A stretch of 64,000 bases of DNA from Polaribacter sp. ALD11. Its GTDB lineage: Bacteria; Bacteroidota; Bacteroidia; Flavobacteriales; Flavobacteriaceae. The notes beneath the pieces were generated by a model. That model had not been told where the DNA came from. It did not search any database and saw nothing but the letters and a program-made list of their open reading frames with translations. The translations under genes were made by a program, and so were the position numbers. The stretch is from contig NZ_CP025119.1 of NCBI RefSeq assembly GCF_002831685.1, positions 3,000,501 through 3,064,500 on the forward strand, written 5' to 3'. Of the stretch, positions 46,882 to 55,851 are shown one piece after another (the stretch's first letter is position 1; each line of letters starts with the position of its first letter).

Positions 46882-48207
46882 TTATTTTTTATTTTTGATT
46901 GCTTTATAGAAGACTTGCTGAAGTTTTGGTCTAATATTTAAATTGTAGATATTTCTGTGTGTTCTACTTGGGTATACTCTGTTAGATAAAAATATAAAAA
47001 CCAAATTGTTTATAGGATCTGCCCAAACAAATGTTCCTGTAAAACCACTATGACCAAAACTTTCTGCACTAACTTCTGGCGCAGGATATGCTTCTTCTAT
47101 AGACAATGTTGCGTTATTTATTAAAGGTTTGTCGAAACCAAGACCTCTTCTATTTTCGTTTTCTGGGTATTGAATTTTAGTAAATTCTCTTACCGTACTT
47201 TCTGCAAGGTATCTTTTACCGTCGTAAACACCGTAATTATTATACATCTGCATAATTTTTGCTAAATCTAAAGAAGTACCAAACAAACCTGCGTTACCAG
47301 AAATTCCGCCTAAAAGCGCAGCATTTTCATCATGAACCCAGTTTTTTGTAAGTCCTTTTCTAAAAATCGAATCTCTTTCTGTGGGAACAATTAAGTTTTT
47401 GAAATTTTTGGTTTTTGGCCTATAACCTAAAGTGCCTGTTTCTAAAGGTGAAAAAAAGTTTTCTTGTAGATAATCTGTATATTTTTTTTTGGTGATTTGT
47501 GAAATCAATTCAGGATAGATTAAAAAACTCAAACCAGAATATTTGTACTTCTTTTCATCAGAAACTTTAGATCTGTTAATTTGACGAAACATTTTATTCT
47601 TAAATCTGTTTTTTACAAAAAGACCTTCGTACGCTTCGTTTTTAAACCTTTTATTCGGTTCATTTTTTACAAACCTTTTTTTTATTTTTCCGTTCTCTTT
47701 TAAAACTTCATTTAAAAATATAATATACGGACTTAAACCTGCTTGGTGCGCTAATACTGCTCTAACAGTAAGGTGTTTCTTGTCTTTTCGTCTTTTCCAA
47801 GGTTTCCAGTAATTACTAAACGGACTGTCTAGATCTAGTTTTCCTTCGCTATGCAATTTCATTAATGCAGGCAAAGGACCAATAATTTTTGTAACAGAAG
47901 CCAAGTCATATATGTCTTCTAAACTAACTTTCTGAATGCTGTCATATGTATGAAAACCGTACGCTTTGTTAAAAATAATTTTATGATTTTTTATAACTAA
48001 AATTTGAGCTCCAGGAAAAGCTTCCTTTTGTATGCCGTAATTTATAATTGAATCTGCTTTTGTGTGAATGTAAAGAGAATCCATATCAACTTCAGAAGGA
48101 TTTCCAAAAGATATTTTTTGATGCTTACTATTTTGAGCAGTTGTAAAATTTGAAATACATAAAAACCCAATTAAAAGAGAAGTATATGTTTTTTTAGGAA
48201 ATACCAT
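46882..48207 (-). CDS. serine hydrolase (beta-lactamase/esterase family)
   Basis: This is a secreted class C beta-lactamase-like hydrolase of 441 residues. The signal peptide runs to about residue 25 (LLIGFLCISNFTTAQ). The catalytic tetrad SVTK is at 104-107 and a Tyr motif YSG lies near 214. The C-terminal block GHSGFTGTFVWADP supplies the third motif (HSG in place of KTG), typical of esterase or D-aminopeptidase members rather than antibiotic-inactivating enzymes. The family includes peptidoglycan-active enzymes often found near murQ in Bacteroidota; here murQ is 15 kb away, so any link is weak. Confidence 0.87.
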   Translation of the reverse strand: MVFPKKTYTSLLIGFLCISNFTTAQNSKHQKISFGNPSEVDMDSLYIHTKADSIINYGIQKEAFPGAQILVIKNHKIIFNKAYGFHTYDSIQKVSLEDIYDLASVTKIIGPLPALMKLHSEGKLDLDSPFSNYWKPWKRRKDKKHLTVRAVLAHQAGLSPYIIFLNEVLKENGKIKKRFVKNEPNKRFKNEAYEGLFVKNRFKNKMFRQINRSKVSDEKKYKYSGLSFLIYPELISQITKKKYTDYLQENFFSPLETGTLGYRPKTKNFKNLIVPTERDSIFRKGLTKNWVHDENAALLGGISGNAGLFGTSLDLAKIMQMYNNYGVYDGKRYLAESTVREFTKIQYPENENRRGLGFDKPLINNATLSIEEAYPAPEVSAESFGHSGFTGTFVWADPINNLVFIFLSNRVYPSRTHRNIYNLNIRPKLQQVFYKAIKNKK

Positions 48208-48255
48208 AAGACAATAGCGTTTTTAAGATTTTAAAATGCTATAAATATAGCCGTT

Positions 48256-49587
48256 TTATTTAGAACTCAATAAAACGTATTTCATCGCTTTTGCTTTTAA
48301 CAAGCATTCTTCATACTCCTTTTCTACCACAGATTTTGCTGTAATTGCGCCACCAACAGAAAACGAAATATATTTTTTTTCTTCATTATAAAGAATACTT
48401 CTAATAACTACATTAAAATCGAAATCATTTTCTGGTGTAAAATAACCAATAGTACCAGAATACAAACCTCGTTTTGTTTCTTCTAGTTCTTCAATAATTT
48501 TCATAGCAGAAATTTTCGGAGCGCCCGTCATACTTCCCATAGGAAAAGTACTTCTTAGTGTTTCTAAAGGGTGCATATTCATGTCAATTTCTGAAACCAC
48601 GGTAGAAATCATCTGATGCACTTGTTTAAAAGAATAGATTTTACACAATTCTTCAACTTTTACAGAACCCATTTTTGCAGTTTTAGATAAGTCGTTTCTT
48701 ACCAAATCTACAATCATTACATTTTCTGCGCGTTCTTTGATGTCTCTCGATAAATCGGATGCAATTTTGGCGTCATCAATTGCACTTATCAATCTTTTTG
48801 CAGTTCCTTTAATAGGTTGAGAAATAATTTTAGCACCTTCCTTTTTTAGATATCTTTCTGGTGAAGCACACAAAGCATATTGATGGTCCATTTTTAGAAA
48901 TGAAGCAAAAGGCGGTTCAGAAATCTCATTTAAATGTCTGTACACTTCAAGAGGATGTATGGTTGCGTTTTCAGCATAAAATTCCTGACAAAAATTAGCT
49001 TCGTAAATATCGCCTCTTTTAATATGCTCTAAAACTTTTGTAACTTTTTGATGGTATTCGTCTTTGTGAATTCTAAGCTTTATTTTAATATCTGCTTTTT
49101 CGCTGTCTAGTTCAAAGGAGTCGACACCTCTTGACTTTGATTGAAGAGACATATTAGAAATCTCTTCAAAATCATTTTTTATCTCATCATCGACCATTTT
49201 TAAATATTGAAATTCGATATTTTTTCCTCGGATAAAAATTAACTTTTGTGGTTGAAAAAAATACAAATCAGCAAAATCTAAACCATCAAAATTATTAGAA
49301 GAAAGACGTTCTACATCATTTTTAACATCATAAGAAATATACCCAAAAATATAATCTTTTGTGATGGTTTGGTATTCTTTTAGTTTATCAAAAGCATTGG
49401 TGTAATCTGTTTTGATAGCTGTAAACTCTTCAACAGCCAAAGCGCTATCGAAATTAGAATATTGCTGCTCGTAATTGTTTGAATCTAACCAAAGTGCTGT
49501 TTCAAATTGTTGCGACCAAGACAATAAGTTTTGCTTAAAGTCTTTAATGTTTTCTACAGAAAAAGTACGGGTAGTTCTTTGAGTCAT
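48256..49587 (-). CDS. pabB: aminodeoxychorismate synthase component I (PabB-like)
   Basis: This is a chorismate-binding enzyme for p-aminobenzoate (folate) synthesis. At 443 residues it is single-domain. Conserved blocks are GDIYEANFCQEF, SPERYLKKEG, the PIKGTAKR loop, DLVRNDLS and GSMTGAPKISAMKIIEELE with SGTIGYF. PIKGT rather than the anthranilate synthase PIAGT favours PabB. No pabA or trp genes are adjacent. A -7 element TATTTTTG ends 5 nt before the ATG. Confidence 0.88.
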   Translation of the reverse strand: MTQRTTRTFSVENIKDFKQNLLSWSQQFETALWLDSNNYEQQYSNFDSALAVEEFTAIKTDYTNAFDKLKEYQTITKDYIFGYISYDVKNDVERLSSNNFDGLDFADLYFFQPQKLIFIRGKNIEFQYLKMVDDEIKNDFEEISNMSLQSKSRGVDSFELDSEKADIKIKLRIHKDEYHQKVTKVLEHIKRGDIYEANFCQEFYAENATIHPLEVYRHLNEISEPPFASFLKMDHQYALCASPERYLKKEGAKIISQPIKGTAKRLISAIDDAKIASDLSRDIKERAENVMIVDLVRNDLSKTAKMGSVKVEELCKIYSFKQVHQMISTVVSEIDMNMHPLETLRSTFPMGSMTGAPKISAMKIIEELEETKRGLYSGTIGYFTPENDFDFNVVIRSILYNEEKKYISFSVGGAITAKSVVEKEYEECLLKAKAMKYVLLSSK

Positions 49588-49592
49588 TAGCG

Positions 49593-49600
49593 CAAAAATA
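49593..49600 (-). promoter_or_regulatory. -7 element of pabB, probable near-leaderless start
   Basis: On the minus strand TATTTTTG is followed by CGCTA and the ATG. The context TAnnTTTGCGCT is shared with the small gene at 46629-46862. No convincing -33 element was found. Confidence 0.55.
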
Positions 49601-49626
49601 CAATTCTTATTGATTAGTAGTCAGAT

Positions 49627-50847
49627 TTAAAATGTTTTTCCAAAGGTAAATTGAATCGGAACCGCAACGCCAGAGTTATTCGGAAAAATATTTCCGTTAG
49701 AGTAATGCATAATTCTAAGTTCTGCATTGTACGCTCGTTTTTTTCCGAAGAAAACACCTAAACCCATGGTGTCTTGATAGGTTGTTTTTGGTCCGGTTTT
49801 TAAATTATCTAAATTTCCTTTCGTTAAAAAAGTAGGGCCGATTAAAGAATAATTTGTGTACATATCAAACCCTTTTCTACGTAATAAATAAAAACGCATG
49901 GTCGGAAAAATAGAGAAAGCCAGCACATTTTCTTGTGTTGCTTCTGTTTGAAAAGCGGTTATACTAACGCCCCAATCTAAAGAAAATATCTTTTCTGTTC
50001 TAAAAGCTAATCTTTGATAGGTAATGGAAAAGGAATGTGCTGCTTTAACTGCTCCAACCCAAAAAACAGGAATTCCAAAACTTTCGAAATTGCCTACTTT
50101 TAAACTCATTCCGAAAAAGCGATTTGCACCAAAACCAATTTTGCTGTTTCCGTAACTTACTTGAACCATGTTTTTTGGAAAAAAATGACCATTATTTTCG
50201 TGTTTCTCAACTTGTTCTTTAGGTAATTTATTAATGTGATATTCAAAGCCAAACGTAACTTGAGAAATAGAAGGCTGATTTTCTTTTACAGATTTAGGTA
50301 AAAATGTTCCGTTTAAATTCAATCTCCATTTTTTATTCAATTTATAGTTTAAGCCAAAACCATAGATTAAACTAGCAAAATGTGCATCTGGATAAATAAT
50401 TGTATCGTCTATAGAAAAGCCAATGCGTGTAACATTTGCAATACCAGCTTCACCATAAATAGAAAGTTTTTTATGTAAGTTGATGTTTTTCTTTAGAGAT
50501 AGAGACCAAGCATTTATCCATACACTTCTTTCATAACCAATATTATTTACATTGTTATATTTAAACCAAGATGCGGGTCTCATGGTTCCGAACTGTAACG
50601 CTAAATCTGGAGAAATTTTATACCCCAACAACAACCTTCCAGAGAAATAATTTCTAGAAAAAGTGTCTGTTTTATAACCATCAATTAAATTATTGTTAGA
50701 AAACGGATAGAAAATTCCGCCAAAATTAATGCTGTAATAAGAGTTAGATAAAAAGTTAGAAGGTTGGGCTTTCGAAGCTGTTTCTTCTTGACTGTATAAG
50801 ATTCCTGAAAAAATAAAAATTAAAAAGAAAGCAAATATTTTTTTCAT
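49627..50847 (-). CDS. acyloxyacyl hydrolase/PagL-like outer-membrane protein
   Basis: This is an outer-membrane barrel protein of 406 residues with signal peptide MKKIFAFFLIFIFSGILYSQ. The C-terminal half resembles the PagL lipid A deacylase barrel, ending RIMHYSNGNIFPNNSGVAVP then QFTFGKTF with terminal Phe. His381 and Ser383 match the PagL His-x-Ser pair. No Glu is visible at the spacing of the third PagL residue, so catalysis is not assured. The N-terminal half has a second barrel-like set of strands. A role in lipid A remodelling is likely by family. Confidence 0.75.
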   Translation of the reverse strand: MKKIFAFFLIFIFSGILYSQEETASKAQPSNFLSNSYYSINFGGIFYPFSNNNLIDGYKTDTFSRNYFSGRLLLGYKISPDLALQFGTMRPASWFKYNNVNNIGYERSVWINAWSLSLKKNINLHKKLSIYGEAGIANVTRIGFSIDDTIIYPDAHFASLIYGFGLNYKLNKKWRLNLNGTFLPKSVKENQPSISQVTFGFEYHINKLPKEQVEKHENNGHFFPKNMVQVSYGNSKIGFGANRFFGMSLKVGNFESFGIPVFWVGAVKAAHSFSITYQRLAFRTEKIFSLDWGVSITAFQTEATQENVLAFSIFPTMRFYLLRRKGFDMYTNYSLIGPTFLTKGNLDNLKTGPKTTYQDTMGLGVFFGKKRAYNAELRIMHYSNGNIFPNNSGVAVPIQFTFGKTF

Positions 50848-50875
50848 GTGATAAAAGTAAGCAACTTTTTAAAAA

Positions 50876-50906
50876 CAAAAAGCACCCAATTAATTGGATG
50901 CTTTTT
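50876..50906 (-). terminator. terminator of lpdA
   Basis: AAAAAGCACCCAA/TTGGATGCTTTTT (one wobble) with an ATTA loop lies about 40 nt after the lpdA stop. Confidence 0.8.
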
Positions 50907-50945
50907 AGATATTTTTAAATTCTAGCTTTCGCAGGAATAATAATT

Positions 50946-52346
50946 TTATGCGTTTAATGGTTTTCCGTCCCAAGCAGCTTTTGCCGCTTCTTTTACAGCT
51001 TCAGAATAGGTTGGGTGACCATGACAAATTCTTGCCAAATCTTCTGCGGATGCTCTAAACTCCATTGCAACTGCAGCTTCCATAATTAAATCTGCAACAC
51101 GTGCACCAACCATGTGAACTCCTAAAATCTCATCAGTGTTTTTATCTGCTAAAACTTTTACAAATCCATCTATATCTCCACTTGCACGAGATCTACCTAA
51201 AGCTCTCATTGAAAATTTACCAGATTTGTAATCTACTTTTGCTTCTTTTAATTCGTCTTCAGTTTTACCAACTGCAGCAACTTCTGGCCATGTGTATACA
51301 ATACCAGGAATTAAATTATAATCGATGTGTGGTTTTTCGCCAGCTAAAAATTCTGCAACTACAACACCTTCTTCTTCTGCTTTGTGTGCTAACATTGCAC
51401 CCTTTACAACATCACCAATTGCATAAACATTAGGTACATTTGTTTGTAAATGATCATTTATAGAAACTTGACCACGTTCATTTACTTCAATACCAATTTT
51501 TTCTAAGCCTAAACCTTCTGTGTATGCTTTTCTACCCACAGCAACCAAACAATAATCTCCAGTAAAAGTTACTTCTTCCCCTTTTTTATTAGTTGCTTTT
51601 ACAATAACTTCATCTCCATTTCTTTCCACAGCAGTAACACCATGACTTGTAGCAAATTTAATGCCTTGTTTCTTTAGAACTTTTTGTAATTCCTTAGAAA
51701 TATCAGAGTCCATTGTTGGGGTAATTTTTGCAGCATATTCTATCACTGTAACATCTGCACCTAAACGCTTGTAAACAGAACCTAACTCTAAACCAATAAC
51801 ACCACCTCCAATTACCAATAAATGTTTTGGTACTTCAGGTAGTTTTAAAGCTTCTGTAGAAGTTATTACTCTCTCTTTGTCTAGTTTAATAAATGGTAAA
51901 GTAGATGGTTTCGAACCTGTTGCTATAATAATATTTGTTCCTTCAATTACTTCAGAAGTTCCATCATTTTTTGCAATGTTTACGTGTGTTTTATCAACAA
52001 AAGAACCTAAGCCTTCAAAAACATCCACATTGTTTTTGTCCATTAAATATTTGATTCCGCCTGTAGTTGTTTCTACAACTTTGGCTTTTCTGTCTACCAT
52101 TTTTCCGAAATCGAAGGTTGGTTTTTCAACAGTAATACCGTGTTCTTCAAAATGATGAACCGCGTCATAGTAATGATGCGAAGAATCTAATAGTGCTTTA
52201 GAAGGAATACAACCAACATTTAAACAGGTACCGCCCAAAGTTGAATATTTTTCTATAATTGCTACTTTTTTGCCTAATTGAGAAGCTCTAACTGCAGCTA
52301 TATATCCTCCAGGTCCAGAACCAATTACAATAATATCGTATTTCAT
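50946..52346 (-). CDS. lpdA: dihydrolipoyl dehydrogenase
   Basis: This is the E3 flavoprotein of 2-oxoacid dehydrogenase and glycine-cleavage complexes; it reoxidises dihydrolipoamide with NAD+. The ATG at 52346 gives MKYDIIVIGSGPGGY with the FAD motif at the very N-terminus; a longer open frame to 52415 is unlikely. Redox-active Cys41 and Cys46 lie in GGTCLNVGCIPSK. The NAD-binding VIGGGVIGLELG is near 180, and the C-terminal HGHPTYSEAVKEAA carries the catalytic His. 466 residues, normal length. Confidence 0.96.
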   Translation of the reverse strand: MKYDIIVIGSGPGGYIAAVRASQLGKKVAIIEKYSTLGGTCLNVGCIPSKALLDSSHHYYDAVHHFEEHGITVEKPTFDFGKMVDRKAKVVETTTGGIKYLMDKNNVDVFEGLGSFVDKTHVNIAKNDGTSEVIEGTNIIIATGSKPSTLPFIKLDKERVITSTEALKLPEVPKHLLVIGGGVIGLELGSVYKRLGADVTVIEYAAKITPTMDSDISKELQKVLKKQGIKFATSHGVTAVERNGDEVIVKATNKKGEEVTFTGDYCLVAVGRKAYTEGLGLEKIGIEVNERGQVSINDHLQTNVPNVYAIGDVVKGAMLAHKAEEEGVVVAEFLAGEKPHIDYNLIPGIVYTWPEVAAVGKTEDELKEAKVDYKSGKFSMRALGRSRASGDIDGFVKVLADKNTDEILGVHMVGARVADLIMEAAVAMEFRASAEDLARICHGHPTYSEAVKEAAKAAWDGKPLNA

Positions 52347-52404
52347 AAGTAAGTTTATTTTGCTTTTTTTGTAACCATAATGGTTAACTTCTACTAATAA
52401 TGAA

Positions 52405-52412
52405 CAAAAATA
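52405..52412 (-). promoter_or_regulatory. -7 element of lpdA
   Basis: TATTTTTG on the minus strand matches TAnnTTTG and lies 58 nt upstream of the lpdA ATG, in the divergent region shared with the haem-binding protein gene. A palindrome AACCAT-A-ATGGTT lies between it and the gene (about 52373-52385). Confidence 0.5.
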
Positions 52413-52481
52413 CACATATTTTCATAAAATAAAGTAAGAATGTAGTAGTTTTACAACATAAAATATTCTTAAAATTTAAAG

Positions 52482-52955
52482 ATGAAGATTCTAAAAAAAA
52501 TGGTTGTTTTCTTGTTGATTGTTCTTGTTGTCGCTCAATTTTTTGGGCCAGAAAAAAATGATGGAAAATTAGCGACTGTTGCAACTTTTATTTCGGAAAC
52601 TAACCCTCCAGAAGACGTTAAAAAGATTTTAGAAACTACCTGTTTCGATTGCCATTCAGATAAAACTACCTATCCTTGGTACAATTCTATTACACCTATA
52701 AACTTTTGGTTAAACGACCATATTGTCGATGGTAAAAAGCATTTGAACTTTTCTAAATGGAATACATATTCTTTGAAAAAGAAGGAGCATAAAATGGACG
52801 AGCTGTACGAAGAAGTTGAAAAAGGAGAAATGCCTTTAGATTCTTATACTTGGACGCACGTAGATGCTAACTTAACGCCAGCTCAAATTGCGGCGGTTGT
52901 TGCTTGGGGAAAGAAAGTACAAGGGGATTACAAACTACAAATGACCACCAAATAA
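52482..52955 (+). CDS. haem-binding domain protein
   Basis: This is a small membrane-anchored protein (157 residues) with an N-terminal helix (about 5-20, KKMVVFLLIVLVVAQFF). A periplasmic haem-binding domain carries the c-type motif CFDCH (54-58), followed by YPWYNSITPINFWLNDHI. Relatives are small cytochrome-like proteins of Bacteroidota whose electron partners are not established. Its stop is directly followed by the TTG start of the glycosyltransferase. Confidence 0.87.
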   Translation: MKILKKMVVFLLIVLVVAQFFGPEKNDGKLATVATFISETNPPEDVKKILETTCFDCHSDKTTYPWYNSITPINFWLNDHIVDGKKHLNFSKWNTYSLKKKEHKMDELYEEVEKGEMPLDSYTWTHVDANLTPAQIAAVVAWGKKVQGDYKLQMTTK

Positions 52956-54194
52956 TTGCAAAAAAAAACGCTTTTAATTATTGGTGCAGTTTGGGTAGAA
53001 CCCAATTCTTCTGCTGCGGGAAAGAGAATGTTGCAGTTAATACATCAATTCTTAGAAAGGGATTATGCAATTACTTTTGCTTCGCCTTCACAAAAAAGTG
53101 AGAAAGCAATCGATTTAATTTCTTCAGGAATTACTGAAGTTTCTATTGAATTAAACAACGTTTCTTTTGATGATTTTATAAAAGAATTACAGCCAAGTAT
53201 TGTCATGTTCGATCGTTTTATGATGGAAGAACAATTTGGTTGGCGCGTTGCAGAAAATTACCCAAAAGCAATCAGGATTTTAGATACAGAAGATTTGCAT
53301 TGTTTGCGAAAAACAAGAGAGTTGTGTTTTAAAAAGAATATCGATTTTTCTAAGGAAGAACTTCTGAAACAAGACATTACAAAAAGAGAAATTGCAGCTA
53401 TTTTAAGGTGCGATTTGTCTCTAATTATTTCTACGTTTGAAATGGAATTGTTGAAAAATACTTTTAAAATAGACGAAACTATTTTAATGTATGTGCCTTT
53501 TTTGTTTGATGAGATTAGCAAACATCAACAAAAAAAATGGAAAATATTTGAAGAAAGAGAACATTTCATTTTTATTGGTAATTTCTTTCACAAGCCAAAT
53601 GTTGACGCCGTTTTAACCTTAAAAAATGAGATTTGGAACGAGATAAGAAAGCAGCTTCCAAAAGCTGAAGTCCATATTTATGGTGCATACATGAATCAGC
53701 AAATTGAACAGCTTCACAATAAAAAAGAAGGTTTTATCATTAAGGGTTTTGCAGCAAATGCAAATGAAGTTGTAGAAAACGCTAGGGTTGTTTTAGCACC
53801 TTTAAATTTTGGTGCAGGAATTAAAGGAAAACTTACAGAGGCAATGCTTTGCGGAACACCAAGCGTTACGACTTCTATTGGAGCAGAGGGAATGGCGGAT
53901 AAATTTCCTTGGAATGGTTTTGTAGAAGATGATTTTTCTGATTTTGCATTAATGGCAAATGAATTATATACGAATAAGTCTGCTTGGGAAAATGCCCAAT
54001 TAAATGGAATAGAGATTATCAATTGCATTTATAGTAAAGAAAAAAACGGCGAATTACTTTTCAATAAAATTGAAGAAATTCAGCATAATTTAGAACAACA
54101 CAGAACTCAGAATTTTCTGGGAAGCTTGTTACATCATCAAACTTTGCAAGCGACAAAATACATGAGTAAATGGATTGAAGCTAAAAATAAGTAG
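52956..54194 (+). CDS. GT4-like glycosyltransferase
   Basis: This is a predicted cytosolic glycosyltransferase of 412 residues with GT-B fold. The N-terminal Rossmann part starts KKTLLIIGAVWVEPNSSAAGKR. The C-terminal donor-binding part has HFIFIGNFFHKPNVDAV, AEVHIYGAY and APLNFGAGIKGKLTEAMLCGTPSV, the Glu region of GT4 enzymes. It starts at TTG immediately after the stop of the upstream gene, with no ATG alternative nearby. It probably acts on surface glycans; acceptor and donor are unknown, and no other polysaccharide-synthesis genes are adjacent. Confidence 0.85.
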   Translation: MQKKTLLIIGAVWVEPNSSAAGKRMLQLIHQFLERDYAITFASPSQKSEKAIDLISSGITEVSIELNNVSFDDFIKELQPSIVMFDRFMMEEQFGWRVAENYPKAIRILDTEDLHCLRKTRELCFKKNIDFSKEELLKQDITKREIAAILRCDLSLIISTFEMELLKNTFKIDETILMYVPFLFDEISKHQQKKWKIFEEREHFIFIGNFFHKPNVDAVLTLKNEIWNEIRKQLPKAEVHIYGAYMNQQIEQLHNKKEGFIIKGFAANANEVVENARVVLAPLNFGAGIKGKLTEAMLCGTPSVTTSIGAEGMADKFPWNGFVEDDFSDFALMANELYTNKSAWENAQLNGIEIINCIYSKEKNGELLFNKIEEIQHNLEQHRTQNFLGSLLHHQTLQATKYMSKWIEAKNK

Positions 54195-54202
54195 CGATAA
54201 AA

Positions 54203-55804
54203 TTAGTCTTTAATTCGTGTTTTTACTTTTGTAATCGGTATTTCTTCAAAAATACTTTCGTTTCCAAATTTATCAATAGCAGATATCGCAATTGCTTTTA
54301 AAGTTTTTTTAGAGTCATTTAAAGTCAGCGGAAGCTTATCTGAATTTGTAAATCGTCCGTGAATGCTATAATCCCATTTGTTATTGTATTTGTAACGAAC
54401 TACCCAGTTGGCAACTTTATTGCTGTTTTTAGCCGTCCAGTTTATCAATAAAGTATCATTTTCAAAAGTATAATTTAGTGTTGGTTTTTCGGGTTTTGAA
54501 TTATTTAGCCAAGGAGAACCCGGAACGAGCGCCTGTTTTTTATACGGTCCGTTAGCTATTGCTTCCATTAATTTTGGTGATTCTATTAAAGGTGCAATGC
54601 TCCAATGTACAGCTCCAGGAGATTTAGATAACATGCCTTTGGTTATCATAATCTGATTTATAACTTCATCAATTCCTTCATCTCCTTTGATTCTGCCAAT
54701 ACTCATTCCTGGCCATAGGTGTCTTTTGTGCGTGTTTTCTTGATTCCACCAATTTAGTAAAACCGGAAAACTAACATCTGTTCTATTAATTGGCCAATAC
54801 AATTGAGGGGTAAGATAATCGATCCATCCTTTATTTAACCAAAGCTTTGCGTCTGCATACAACTCACTGTATTGATCGAAACCAGCAGTTACCGAGGCAG
54901 GGTAATTTGGTCGCCAAAAACCAAAAGGACTAATACCGAACTTTACACTTGGTTTTACTTTTTTGATATTGGAGTAAACTTTTTCGATAAATGTATTTAC
55001 GTTATCTCTTCTCCAATCATCTCTTTTTAGTTGACCACGAGAATTTAGGTAGTTTTTCCAGCTTTTATCATCCGGAAAATCTTTGTTATTATTGTAAGAA
55101 GGATATGGATAAAAATAATCATCAAAATGAATTCCGTCTACATTGTATCTTTTAACAATATCCATCACAACTTTGTAGCTATGTTCTTGCGTTTTCTTAT
55201 TACCAGGATCTAACCACCAAAAACCGGCTTCTAATTTTGTAACCAATTCTGGTTTTTTGTAAACTATTGAAGCTTCGGTTATTTCGCCTCCTGCTGTGTG
55301 ATGCGCTCTATAAGGGTTTAACCAAGCATGTAATTCTAAGCCTCTTTTATGTGCTTCGTTAATCCAAAACTCTAAGGGGTCGTAATAAGGAAAAGGCGCT
55401 TTTCCTTGTGTTCCTGTTAAATAATAAGACCAAGGTTCTAAGTTGCTTTTGTACATCGCATCTGCTTGTGGTCTCACTTGTAATATAACGGTATTAAAAT
55501 TATTTTGATGAAGAAGGTCTAATAATTCAATAGCCTCTTTTTGTTGTTCCTCAGTAGAAAGGCCGCGTTTACTTGGCCAATTAATGTTTGCTACACTAGC
55601 AATCCAAACCGCTCTAAACTCCCTTTCGGTAGCGAGAGGATTGTTTTCTTTAACTTCAGTATTCGTTGTTTTTTTAATCCCGACCTTTTTTATTTCTATA
55701 GGCGTGTAAACCTTTTTGCTACAATTGATTAAAAGCAACGTAAAAAAGACAATAAAAAAGATAGATGTTGTTTTTTGATGAAAACAGATTTTTTTTAAAA
55801 TCAT
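54203..55804 (-). CDS. GHL10 (DUF187) glycosylhydrolase lipoprotein, DigH-like
   Basis: This is a surface or periplasmic lipoprotein (Cys28 in LLINCSKK) of 533 residues. The GHL10 TIM barrel (about 60-400) has REFRAVWIASVANINWP, VILQVRPQADAMY, HAWLNPYRAHH, GIHFDDYFYPYP and YLTPQLYWP. A fibronectin-like C-terminal domain follows (about 445-530). The family includes E. coli DigH (YddW), reported to cleave peptidoglycan glycans stripped of peptides. It lies next to a DeoR regulator and the susCD-SSS-murQ cluster, so an action on muro-glycans fits. Substrate is inferred from family and context. Confidence 0.85.
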   Translation of the reverse strand: MILKKICFHQKTTSIFFIVFFTLLLINCSKKVYTPIEIKKVGIKKTTNTEVKENNPLATEREFRAVWIASVANINWPSKRGLSTEEQQKEAIELLDLLHQNNFNTVILQVRPQADAMYKSNLEPWSYYLTGTQGKAPFPYYDPLEFWINEAHKRGLELHAWLNPYRAHHTAGGEITEASIVYKKPELVTKLEAGFWWLDPGNKKTQEHSYKVVMDIVKRYNVDGIHFDDYFYPYPSYNNNKDFPDDKSWKNYLNSRGQLKRDDWRRDNVNTFIEKVYSNIKKVKPSVKFGISPFGFWRPNYPASVTAGFDQYSELYADAKLWLNKGWIDYLTPQLYWPINRTDVSFPVLLNWWNQENTHKRHLWPGMSIGRIKGDEGIDEVINQIMITKGMLSKSPGAVHWSIAPLIESPKLMEAIANGPYKKQALVPGSPWLNNSKPEKPTLNYTFENDTLLINWTAKNSNKVANWVVRYKYNNKWDYSIHGRFTNSDKLPLTLNDSKKTLKAIAISAIDKFGNESIFEEIPITKVKTRIKD

Positions 55805-55851
55805 ATGCTTTACGATTTAATTTAAGTCAGTTTAAATTTTATATTCAGAAA

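Noticed and set aside
51101..51433. 110-codon open frame on the plus strand, very rich in Leu and Gln
   Set aside because: It is antisense to lpdA, and the skewed composition is what the complement of that gene gives.
52373..52385. Palindrome AACCAT-A-ATGGTT as a lpdA operator
   Set aside because: It is short, and it lies downstream of the -7 element in the leader with no neighbouring regulator gene, so evidence is too thin to list separately.
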